From: Xestospongia bergquistia
Taxonomy: Eukaryota; Porifera; Demospongiae; Haplosclerida; Petrosiidae
Direction of reading: 5' to 3'
Length of the DNA: 64,000 nucleotides
Assembly: GCA_963965975.1 (NCBI GenBank)
Contig: OZ014421.1
Coordinates: 7,121,413 to 7,185,412, forward strand
Of the stretch, positions 43,901 to 55,100 are shown in pieces; within the stretch, counting starts at the first letter, position 1, and each line of letters opens with the position of its first letter. The position numbers and the translations under genes are program-made. A model generated the notes under the pieces. The model was not told the origin of the DNA. It saw only the letters and a program-made list of their open reading frames with translations, and ran no database searches.

Positions 43901-46832
43901 TACTTGTATAGAAAGTAATACCAACATAACACAGCTAGTACAGGACTTAGATATTGATGGAATATCTGACTTTGGAAGTGGTTTTCCTCTTCCCGGTCAG
44001 TTCTTTTGTCTTTGTCCTCCTGGTTTTGCTGGAGATACCTGTGATTTTGAGGACTTGTGTTTATCTTCTCCATGTAGAAATAATGCAACTTGTTCAGTTA
44101 TTACTAACAACACATTTCACTGTGACTGCATGCTTGGCTTTGCTGGAGAGATATGTGAAGAAGACATCAATGAATGTTCTGTTATGCCTTGCCTTCATAA
44201 TGGAGTTTGTGTTCAAAGTTCAGACACACTTCAAGGACTGATAAATGCTGGTCTTCTTCCAAACGATACTAATATTACACTCTCTGTGGTACCTCCAGGT
44301 GAATTCTATTGCATATGTAGTTCTGGTTTTGCTGGAGATGTGTGTCAAACTCCAGCAGGTTGTCTTCCTGATCCGTGTAGCAATGGTAGTACTTGTATTG
44401 CTGATGGTATCAGTGGTTTTAGATGTTTATGTCCATTTGGATATACTGGTATGTATTGTGAAAGTGATATTGATGAGTGTGCTGAGAGTCCCTGTCAAAA
44501 TAATGGGACGTGCTATGAGAGTAATTCAACATTAGTTTCATTACCTGTTGCAAATTTTACACTTCCTGTGCTTGGACAATTTGTCTGTTTCTGTGAGCCT
44601 GGATTCTTAGGACCAACATGTACTATAGAAGACCCTTGTTTCAATAACCCATGTAGTAATAATGGTACTTGTATCAGCGTTGGATTGGGTAATTATACAT
44701 GTTACTGTACACCACTCTACACTGGACAACTTTGCGATGTCAATGTTGCATTACCAGCTTGTTCCATGATGCCATGCCAAAATGGAGGATCTTGTATTGA
44801 TAACAGTTTTTCGCCTGATGAATTAGCATTTCTTAATATATCAGAACCTCTTCTACAAGATGACTACATATGTCTCTGTCCATCAGACTACACTGGTGAC
44901 ACTTGTGACACACTTGTCACTCCTTGTTTTTCAAGTCCTTGTTTTAATGGTGCTAGTTGTACTGATATTGATTCAGACACTTTCAACTGTACATGTGTTC
45001 CAGGCTATACTGGACTACAATGTGAAACTGATATTGATGAGTGTGAATCTTCACCTTGTTTAAACAATGGAACATGTCAAGATGGAGTTAATGACTATAC
45101 TTGTAGTTGTCCCTTCTACTTCACTGGTGATCAATGTGAATATGATGTCCTTAATAACACTTGTCCCATTGTTGGCGTCTGCCATAATGGAGGAACTTGT
45201 TTTTTGAAAAGTCAATTTGAAATTGATTGTTATTGTATTCCTGGTTTTACTGGAGGATTGTGTGAAGTAGATATAAGTGAATGTGATCCTGATCCATGTC
45301 TGTATGGAGGGACTTGTCTAGAAAGTGGCAGTCAACCTGGCAATAACTCCATTCTTCTTCCTCCACCTGGTGAATTTATATGTCTGTGTACTCCTGAATT
45401 TACTGGAATGGTCTGTCAAACTCCATTTAATCCTTGCATACTTGATCCCTGTGAAAACAATGGGACCTGTGTACAAGATGGCTTTAATTTTACTTGCATT
45501 TGTCCAGCTGGTTACACCAATTTCAACTGCTCTATTGATATCGATGACTGTGTTAATAATCCTTGTAACAATGGTACTTGTATCGACGATATTGATAGTT
45601 TCTCCTGTGTTTGTTACCATGGATATTCAGGAGAAAATTGTGACGAAATCATTAATTATTGCTTGCCTAGTCCCTGTGAAAACAATGCAAGTTGCATATC
45701 CATTATTGGTGACTATATCTGTGAGTGTGTACCTGGTTATACTGATACTAATTGCAGTACAGATATTAATGAATGTGAGTTCTTTCCTTGTATTAACAAT
45801 GGGTCATGTATCAATTTAATAAATGACTTTAACTGTTCCTGTCCACTTGGATATGAAGGAAAGATATGCGAAACAAAAGTCACACTCACTTGTAACTCAA
45901 CATTTTGTGAAAATGAAGGAGAATGTATTGATTTAGTGGAAGAAGGTACTATTCTTTGTAATTGTACTGGTACTGGGTTTACTGGTGAGTTGTGCGAACT
46001 TGATGTCAATGAATGTAATGATGGTTCTCATCAATGTGCTAGTGGAACTTGTCATAACACCATTGGTGGTTATACATGTACATGTAATGCTGGGTTTACT
46101 GGAGAATTATGTGATACTGACATCAATGAATGTGATTTAGCAACTCATGGCTGTATGCAAGGGATGTGTTTTAATACACCAGGTGGATTTACTTGTGTTT
46201 GTTCTACGGGTTTTACGGGAGACAAATGTGACGAGGATCTCAATGAATGTGTTACTGGTTTACATCAATGTGGTGCTGGAAGTTGTGAGAATACAATTGG
46301 CAGTTATAACTGTATATGTCATAATGGATTTTCAGGTGAACATTGCACTGATGACATTAATGAATGTGATAGTGGAGATCACTTATGTAGTGAAGGGACT
46401 TGCGTTAACATTGCTGGTGGCTATGAATGTTTATGTTCTCCTGGTGTCACTGGTCAATACTGTGCAGATGATATTAATGAATGTACAAATACAACATCTA
46501 ATACATCACTATGCAATAATGGTACGTGTGTCAACACATATGCTTCATATTTCTGTGCTTGTGATGCTGGTTTTACTGGTGTGGATTGTCTAACAGTAAT
46601 CGGTGGAGTGAATGATGCTATTAGTTCTAATGTTATTGGTGTGATTGTTGGAACGGTCATTGTTATATTGATAATAGTCTTCCTTGTTGTAGCTGTGTTT
46701 ACTGCATTTATGATAAAAGTCAGAAAAAGAAAGAAGAAACGTCAAGGTTCATATAGTCCTGCAGCTGAAGAATCTAAAAACACAATAGAACACACTGTAA
46801 GTTTAGGAAAACAAAAGGAAAGACTAATATAG
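31952..46832 (+). CDS. CRB: Giant Crumbs homologue (about 4,668 aa)
   Basis: Crumbs is an apical polarity transmembrane protein. Eleven exons join in phase: 31952-31997, 32047-32282, 32340-32543, 32906-33129, 33173-33414, 33465-33639, 33691-36037, 36096-36764, 36820-37363, 37459-37683 and 37738-46832. They total 4,669 codons with stop. In order: signal peptide (MSCKSLLVLLLVTIIG), two LamG-like domains, about 19 EGF modules, LamG, EGF, LamG, EGF, LamG, about 69 EGF modules, then one transmembrane helix (VIGVIVGTVIVILIIVFLVV). The 40-residue tail reads RKRKKKRQGSYSPAAEES and ends KQKERLI. The juxtamembrane GSYSP matches the FERM-binding GTYxP of Crumbs, and ERLI is the invariant Crumbs PDZ ligand. 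Many modules have calcium-binding DINEC or DIDEC starts. Bilaterian Crumbs is about 1,300-2,200 residues, so this is roughly twice the usual maximum. The last exon is 9.1 kb. Confidence 0.93.
39138..39935 (+). repeat. 7 x 114-bp nearly identical EGF-coding tandem repeat
   Basis: Seven consecutive 38-residue EGF modules start DTNINDCASDLCLNGATC and end QGYTGTLC. The first six appear identical at the nucleotide level. The seventh differs at a few bases (ATC to ATT, Ser to Ala, Thr to Ile). The other EGF modules of this gene are highly diverged, so the block is a recent amplification or is homogenised by gene conversion. Confidence 0.97.
43569..45023 (+). repeat. Five-fold two-module EGF super-repeat in Crumbs
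   Basis: Ordinary EGF modules alternate strictly with modules carrying a long insert between the fourth and fifth expected cysteine positions. The insert ends in a conserved (P)PGEF/GQF followed by aromatic-C-x-C. Five such pairs occur in succession. Isolated insert-bearing modules also occur near 41,960, 42,460 and 45,270. Confidence 0.8.
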
Positions 46833-46969
46833 TATTTATAAACAAGACATGATCAGTAACATAATTGTTATTATTCTTATTATTAATATAATGTGTCATT
46901 TTTAATCCTTTATATTAGAGTTATTTTAAATACAAATAAATAATAATATTACAATATTAATTAGAAAGA

Positions 46970-49900
46970 TTAGTCAACAAGTTCTCCAAGTGCTTGTAAC
47001 ACTTCTCTCTTATAGTCATCAAAATCTCCATCAATTTCATTGATTTGTTGCTCTTCAATAACCCACAATGTACAATTAGTCTCCTGAATGAGGCGAGCAT
47101 CATGACTTACCATAATCACACCTACAACACACTGTTAAATATAATATATATCAGTATCCTGACCTCCAGTATACTCATTGATAGCTTCAGCTAAAGCATC
47201 GATAGATTCAATATCTAAATTATTAGTTGGTTCATCCTATAATAATGGATATAAGACTACTTGTATTAAATTAACAAACCAGTATTAATATGTCTGGTTG
47301 CATCAATGAAATATCTGCAAATACAACACGAGCTTTTTGACCACCTAAAGAAAACAATTAATATAATGAAATATAAATATTAAAGGACCTGATAAATCTT
47401 GAATTTTAATTGTGTGAGCATGACCAGGGAGTCCATAGCGACCAAGAGTTTTACGAGCAAGTTGATAGTCAGCATTGAAACGTCGCTATATCATTGAATT
47501 GCATTAAAATAATGAAAAGTGGGTGTGGTTACCATAAGATATTCTACAGGAGACTCAGACAATACTAACTGATCTGCAGCATGTTGATTATAAACACCAA
47601 TACGCTAAAGATGAGTGGAGAAAGAAAGAAAGAGAGAGAGAGAGAGAGGGAGAGAGAGAGAGATAGAGAGCAGGAGGATTGGAAGTTAAGAGTACAATTA
47701 AAATTTGCACAGACATACCAGTCGATGATTTCTTCTAATTTCACCTAAAACCTAACAAAAATTGACAATATATATTAACTTAATCCTCACTGGCTCTAGT
47801 CGTCTGAGTAATAGATTTAAAAAAGTTGATTTCCCAACTCCATTAGGACCAACAATAGCCACTATGAATATTATTATGGAATAATTACTAACACACTTAT
47901 TAAATACCTCTAGACTCCATGTTAATCCCAAAATCCAAATGAACAAAGAGGTCTGGCTGTCCAGGGTAAGCAAAAGTGACATCTAATTGTAACAATTTTT
48001 AAATGGTTACCATGGCAATGTTGCTTGGTGATATATATATGCTATTGTTCCAATTAAAAAATGTATATGTACTTGAAAAACAAAGGGAATTATTATAATT
48101 TTTTAAAAACATTAACACAACATTAAGAGCAGTTATATCATTGATACTTAACAAGGATATATAACTCCAACTTCAGAAAAAAATTTAAATGATTTGATGA
48201 CATGGACAATTCTTAATGCTGTTGCTATGGTAATATTGTATGGTAATTGTTACCATGGCAGTCTTCCTTGATGACGTACATACTGCTGTTTCCAATTAAC
48301 TAAAAATGTACATGTAATAATAAAACAAGGGGATTATAATTTAAATGTTGTCTTAACAATTATAATCCCCTTGTTTTATTATTACATGTACATTTTTAGT
48401 TAATTGGAAACAGCAGTATGTATGTCACCAAGGAAGACTGCCATGGTAACCCTTACTATACAATATTACCATAGCAACAGCATGGATATCACCATGCAAC
48501 ATTACTATGGTAACCATTAAAAAATTATAATACATGCATATACATGTACTAGTAAATCAATAATCTGAAGTTGGAGTTATATATTCTTGTTAAGTGTCAT
48601 TGATATAACTGCTCTTAATGTTGTGTCAATGTTTAAAAAAATTATAATAATTCCTTTTGTTTTTCAAGTACATGTACACTTTTTAATTAGAACAATAGCA
48701 TATATATCACCAAGCAACAAGGAGATTATAATTTTTAAGAAAGTAACAATATTTAATAAGAGCATTACAGGTCATGTGACTTACCATATGCTCCCAATAT
48801 AGGTGGGTTAAGAGGAGGTGGATTAGGAAAAATAAAACGAACTTTATATTCTTTAGGTCTTTGTAATAATTCCAAAGGTCCTTCATCTTCATCCTCAGGA
48901 ACAGCTGATGCTCCACCCTAACATATCCAGTATATTAGATAATACAGAACTAATGATACCTTCTTTTTCTTTTGAGCTGCTGCAGTTTTTACAGTAGCTT
49001 CCTACACAATAAATGTATTCCATTTTGTTTTAGATATTATAACTGACTGCTTGTTTTTTAGACTGGCCTTGAGATTTCTTTATTTTAAGTTCTCGTTGCT
49101 ATGGCAACAAGATATCTATACGTTTCTATTGTATAAGACTAACTTGTTTTTCATATGCTTTTTCTTGTTGTGATAATTGTTGTTTATACATCTTCTTAAA
49201 ATCATTATAGTTACCACGATAATAAAACAACTTCTGTTGATCTATTAATAATAATAGATATAGTTTACTAGTTTACAACTTGATATTAATGTCTTACCTA
49301 AATGCATTACATCAGTACATACATCATTTAAAAAGTGTTGATCGTGAGATACAACTAACAATGTTTTTTTCCATGATTGAAGATAACTATGACATCATAA
49401 ATAATTATTAGAAAATTAACTGGAGCTCCTTACTTATCTAACCAAATGACTGCATTCAAATCTAAATGATTTGTAGGTTCATCTAACATCAATAATGTTG
49501 GTTCCATAAACAATGCCCTATATTTAAAGGACATTATGTTAAATCACACGTCTTGAACTTACCTAGCTAATGACACACGCATCCTCCACCCTCCAGAAAA
49601 CTTTTTTGTAGCTCTTCCTTGCATTTCAATGGTAAACCCTAATCCCTAATATAAATGATAATAACTAAATCCATTGAACATTATATTACATACAGCTAAA
49701 ATCCTTCTAGCACGAGCTTCAGCTGATGCTGCTCCAATAGCTTCCAATTCTTCATAAACAGCTTGTAATCGTTCACTGTTACTATCATTACCAGCTTCTC
49801 CTTCAGCTATCAACTTCTTCTCTTCTTCGAGAAGAGCAAGTCGCTTAGTGTCAGCTTTTAAGACTGTATCTACTGCAGACATATCACCAACTTCAACTTC

Positions 49901-50676
49901 TATTATAACAATATCATAATATTGAAGTTGTTTTATTTAAAGTACCTTGTTCACAATATAAAACGTCAATATTAGGAGGTATAGCTAACTTTCTCTGTGC
50001 TATATGAATCAATAGCGTTGTCTTGCCCATACTACAGTAACTAGAACGATATAATACAACATTATAGACTTACCCATTAGGACCTACTAAACCATATCGT
50101 CGACCAGCAGTTATATGGAGGTCAGCATTTACAAAGAGGTCTTTTCCACGAGCTGAGATAGAAAACTTCTCAACCTACAATATTACAATAATGATCATTG
50201 TATTATATGAGGACTGACTTTAATGTCACTGGTATTCTCAAATAAACTTGATTGCATTTGTGTTTGACGTTGAGAGAATGAGAATTGACTTGTGTTTTGT
50301 TCAGCTAATATTTTCCTTTGTAACTCCTCCTATTAATAAGGTAATGATTAATAATAATTATAGAGATTTGAATGCCTACTTTTTTCTTTAATTTTTTCAT
50401 TTCTTTACGACTCATTTTCTTTTCTTCTTCAGGAGGATCTAATGATGTAGTGGATTCACAAATATCCACTGGAGTTAGGGAAGGATCTTCTAAAGCTGTC
50501 GCTTTGTCACTGCCACTATTATCTGGCTTTATCTTCACTTCTTGTAACTCTTCTTCATCGTCTATTTGTAAATCACTAATGTCTTCCTCAATATCTGGTA
50601 TGTCAGCACTGCCTTCAACAGATTTTGATTGTTTTGATGGTTGAGAGCCTTTTCCCTTCTTCTTCTTTCCTCCCAT
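46970..50676 (-). CDS. ABCF1: ATP-binding cassette protein ABCF1
   Basis: ABCF1 is a cytoplasmic twin-ATPase associated with ribosomes and translation initiation, without membrane domains. The start [20 protein letters not shown] leads a Lys-rich and acidic N-terminal extension. Then come [20 protein letters not shown] and the first nucleotide-binding domain, with Walker A GPNGMGKTTLL, signature [18 protein letters not shown] and Walker [22 protein letters not shown] charged linker follows ([20 protein letters not shown]), then the second domain with [15 protein letters not shown] and, near the end, [16 protein letters not shown] and [20 protein letters not shown]. The N-terminal extension is shorter than in vertebrates. 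One intron (about 47,985-48,786) contains a 700-bp foldback element and another a GA-rich microsatellite. Confidence 0.95.
47620..47670. repeat. GA-rich microsatellite in an ABCF1 intron
   Basis: Interrupted AG/GAAA repeats of about 50 bp within an intron. Confidence 0.85.
48020..48718. mobile_element. Foldback (inverted-repeat) element in an ABCF1 intron, MITE-like
   Basis: The left half from GTTGCTTGGTGATATATATA is repeated in inverted orientation on the right, ending CACCAAGCAAC. The central pair AAACAAGGGGATTATAATT and AATTATAATCCCCTTGTTT is separated by about 20 bp near 48,345. Similarity between the halves continues over roughly 300 bp, with an extra insertion of about 80 bp in the right arm near 48,480-48,560. 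There is no coding capacity. It resembles a non-autonomous DNA transposon or two head-to-head copies of one. I could not identify target-site duplications. Confidence 0.75.
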
Positions 50677-51024
50677 TGTGTAATACTGAATTACTAATTA
50701 ATATAAGTATACGGAAATTTATTTCTTTGGCCCTATTGCATTACTGTACAAATTGTATAACATTTCCGTATATCTTCGTTTACCTTAACCACGTGTTTGT
50801 TTTTAGAGTCTGTCTCAAACTCTGTTACCTAAAGTTAAGATTCGATCATATTAAATTTTCATATTCCTTTTTATGCACTTTGTAAGCCAATAAGTATATT
50901 TTTGATACGAAAAAAAGAGATTTTGCTGAAAGATCTTTTCAAAGGTTAAATTTATAAAATTTAACCCTTTACCAACAAACCACTCCTTGTTTTCATGGCA
51001 ACCGAGTAACAATAATGTCAACTA
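50677..51024. other. Divergent intergenic region between ABCF1 and a small gene
   Basis: About 350 bp, AT-rich, with no exon I can support. It presumably carries both promoters. Confidence 0.6.
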
Positions 51025-51438
51025 ATGTTCAGAAGGAGAAAGAAAGTCATTCCTGAGTCAGAGGAGTACATACAACGACGTTATGAAGACACTGCAGTGC
51101 GTATTTATATGGATATCAAGCAAGGGCGTGGTCTATACTCAAGTTATGTTCCCTGGTTACAGACGAGATTAACACAGTATATTTCTGATGACAGAATACG
51201 ACTCAAGTATTGGATAGATCAAGTCCATTTGTATACAAAACCATTAAACCAAGCTTGGACAACATCACATGTTGACAGTTCTTCAAGAATACATGTACAT
51301 GTCCCTAGCAATCAAGAAGATAATAGTTCATCCACTGATAAAGATCACACAATGTACCAAGTGAACAACACAAAAACTTCCAAACAAATAACAACAAGAC
51401 AAAGAACAACAAGATCAGCTTTTTGTATAATTTTTTAG
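51025..51438 (+). CDS. Small unrecognised protein ending in a CaaX-like box
   Basis: A single-exon frame of 137 codons starting MFRRRKKVIPESEEYIQRRY. The first 90 residues are charged and look folded or helical (RLTQYISDDRIRLKYWIDQV). The last 45 are Ser/Thr/Asn-rich with a basic stretch (TTRQRTTRSAF) leading to the terminal four residues CIIF. That ending fits a CaaX prenylation signal of the geranylgeranyl type. Orthology is not recognised. The gene lies between ABCF1 and STKLD1, with the next start 121 bp downstream. Confidence 0.6.
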   Translation: MFRRRKKVIPESEEYIQRRYEDTAVRIYMDIKQGRGLYSSYVPWLQTRLTQYISDDRIRLKYWIDQVHLYTKPLNQAWTTSHVDSSSRIHVHVPSNQEDNSSSTDKDHTMYQVNNTKTSKQITTRQRTTRSAFCIIF

Positions 51439-51558
51439 CTTTATACAAATATATTATAATAAAAATTAAAAATGATGGGTGTGGCTGTAAAGAAACAGGT
51501 TCAATTTTGTGTGGCGAGGTGTGTGGTTGAAGTGAGCTGTCAGCTGTTCTTCTAGACA

Positions 51559-52071
51559 ATGGAGAAGTACAAAGTATGCGTTTGGTCATATTATCTTTAA
51601 TGAGGCTTCTTTCATCAGGTGTTGAAGAATGACTTGTTGACTCATGATTCGTTTTTAGTTGAGGAGATCACAACACGTATGCATTATGTTATGAGACAAG
51701 TATGTTGTTTGTGTTCAAATAATTAGTGTAATAAGTGTGTGATAACTGTAACTAATCTGTGTTAACTTGTCACATTATCACTAATAGAGAGAATCCAAAG
51801 ACGAAACTGAAGCCAATAAAGTATTTGCTGAAGTAAAAAAACAAATGACATTCTTTTAAAGATATTTTTTATATCCCATATATAGATGGCAGGGCTACTG
51901 TCATTAAATCATCCTTTACTGGTAAAGCACCATGATCTCTTTGTCTACTGGGACAAAGTAAGTAGTCTTTCTTGTGTGTGTATTATATCTAGTTCCCTTT
52001 AGAATAGGGCTGTATCAACATGTATTGTGACCGAATATCTACCTAAAGGTATGGTTGCCATGGTTGCAAAA

Positions 52072-52106
<35 letters not shown>

Positions 52107-55100
52107 ATGAATTCAATTGAAATCATATGTATAATGTTTCAGGTGATTTAGGCCAGCTGTTATATGGTCAGAGAGCAAGTACACAGTCAATTGGAGAGCC
52201 AGTAAGCCAGCCACAGTATGTCTGGTCCATTACTAAATTAACAATTAGCTACTGAAAAAATGGCTTGGGCAGCTAATAGAAGCACTAGAGTTTATCCACA
52301 AACACCATTTCTTACATAAGTAGGTGAGATATTTTCTGTAAACACATAATTAAAAGTGCCACAATAGAAATTTAAAATCCAGCAATATATTTTTAAGAGA
52401 AGATCTCTCACTTAGTATTGGTATGTGCATTAATGTATTATAAAATCATATTTTACATAACAGGTGACTTTGGGAGCTCTTCAAGGTCATTTAGTCCTCA
52501 AAGTAAACTGTATAATATATAGATTGAGTTTAGTAATAATATAGGTAGTTTAAATTGGCTAGCTCCTGAAGTAACAGATCCCCTCAATCCATTGTATGTT
52601 ATTACATGACCCCTTCATTATATCATATAATTAAAGTTATGATGATCGTTCTGATATGTGGTCTCTCGGTTGTGTTATGTTGGAAGTTGCTACTTGTGGA
52701 TTCTTAACAGTAAGGACACATCATTGTCTCTCTGTTGTATATACTAGTGATAGGATGATGAGTTCTTGAGTAACTTATATCAATTAAAAATTAACCCTCA
52801 TATTCTTGATGGTGTGTTGAAGAAAGTGGCTGAAATCTACACACCAGATCTATCAGACTTGTTACAATCTTTACTGAGATCAAGTTATCATCAACGTCCT
52901 ACAGCAATGTAAGTTACTTTATGTGTGATAACCTAACATGCATATAACTATAGTGAGCTCTGTGATCTACCTTTTGTTAAGAGCTGTTTCTCCACATATG
53001 ACTCATCTTTATTGAAAGAATTGCTCAGTAAGTGTAGATTTATTGTGTTAAATTATATCATAGTCATTGTAGATACTGGTTCTAACAAACAAGACATTAT
53101 TACTAGTAATGATATTACATTATGTCACTGTATCATATATCTGTGTGTGTTGTAGTGAAATTGAGAAAGAGCAAATATTCTGTAGATTCTTTAATATCTG
53201 GTCTACAAGAACTAGCTGACTTGATTGAGATAGAGGGTATTGCTAAATTTTTCCTTTTAGCAATAACTTCTTTCTTAGGAATCCAGTTAAAATCTTCCTG
53301 TGTAAATGTCATCATTGAGTCACTTACCCATAATGCATCATCCCCTGAGGTCCAATGTCAAGGACTTCATATCCTGTATTTAATTATAAGTAAGTATTTT
53401 GTTTGATCTATGTCTTTTGATACAATGTGATCACATTAATTAATTATAGATAACAATCAAGGATTCCATAGTAGTATGATAAGTCTAGCAATAGCTGCCC
53501 TTAAGGTAAATAAGATGATTATATCATTTATTGGCAATATCCTTGTAGATGTTTCCAGATAATAGCACTGTTATTGTACCAGCTCTTGAATTATTGATGG
53601 CATTATCAAGTCTAGGTAAGTTATTTAGGACAAGGTGTGGCAATCAGCTATGACAAAATTGTATACTTTGTTGGGTTCTCTCTGGATACGATTTCTGTTT
53701 TCCCATTGTAACAGAATCTTAGTGGTTGTTGCTATGGTGGGTATTGGTTGCTATACTAGTCAATAAAGTGAACAAAAGTAATGACTTTTGGGATGATATT
53801 GTTGTGGTTTCTTACCTTTCACATGATTTTAATTAAGTTCATGACCCTCAGACGTGATATTAGATCAGTCAGTTGGTAAACCTCAACTAATGGTATGAAG
53901 AATATGATAATATTGAAACTTCTCCCACGAGTGGTTTCTATCTATAATTGCAGTGGCGCCACAACATTTGGCGATCATAGCATAACTTTAATGATTGGCT
54001 ATTAGTCGTGAAGAATGGAACTTCCTCCCACGAATGGTTTCTACCTATAATTGTAACTCTGCCACAATTTTTGCCGTTCATAGCATAACTTCAGTGATTG
54101 GCTATTAGTTGTGAAGAATGAAACTTCTTCCATGAGTGGTTTCTACTTGTAATTGTATTGGTACCATAACATTTGGTGCTCCTAACATAACTTGAGTAAT
54201 TGGTTATTAGTTGTGAAGAATGAAACTTCTTCCATGAGTGGTAATTATATTGGTGCCATAACATTTGGTACTCCTAACATAACTTGAGTGATTGGTTATT
54301 AGCTAATGTCTATGATATGAGTTATCTATCTCAATGATTGTCTCTTGCGAAGCTATTTTTTGTTAAAGATTTAGTGAGTGCACGTGTAGTTAGCATTATA
54401 TGTTAATTATTGTATAATTATAAGACACGTGTTTTCAGATGACCGGAAAGAGTGCTATATGGGCTCATTAGGTATTCCTCATGGTGTGTTTATTAAGAAA
54501 ATAGTATGTCTGCATAGGAGGAGCAGATAACCTTTACATCCCTAACAAAACTATGTACTAAAATAACCTCTTTGATCTTTTTTAATATGTGGTTGTGGTT
54601 TTGTTTGACTATAATAATATTACATTTTAGAAAGACACGACAATGAACTGATTGCTGTTGGTACAATAAGCCTAGCAATAAAGATTATCAAAGGTTTCCA
54701 AAGTACATCTAATGTTCTTGTTCCTGATTGCATCCTTTTAATGAACTTATTGAGTAGACGAAGTAAACCACAATGTCACATGTCTTCCTAATTAAATGAA
54801 TATATTGATAGAGTCCTTGTTAAATGCTGCTGTTACTAATGGGATTGTTGGCTCTCTCTGTAGTGCACTCCAGAAACATATAGACTGTCATCTTTTTGTA
54901 AATGCCTGTATGTCACTACTATGTTTATTGACAGAATCAGGTCAGTAGAATTTCATGTATGTTGAAGACAGTTTTTAAGGTGGGCAGAGGCTGATCAGGG
55001 TGGGTAGTGGCTTGTACCGAACTAGGAACGGGTCACTTATGTAATTATCATTATATAAAGATTATATTTCAATTATATTAAAGTTCATGAACTGCAACTT

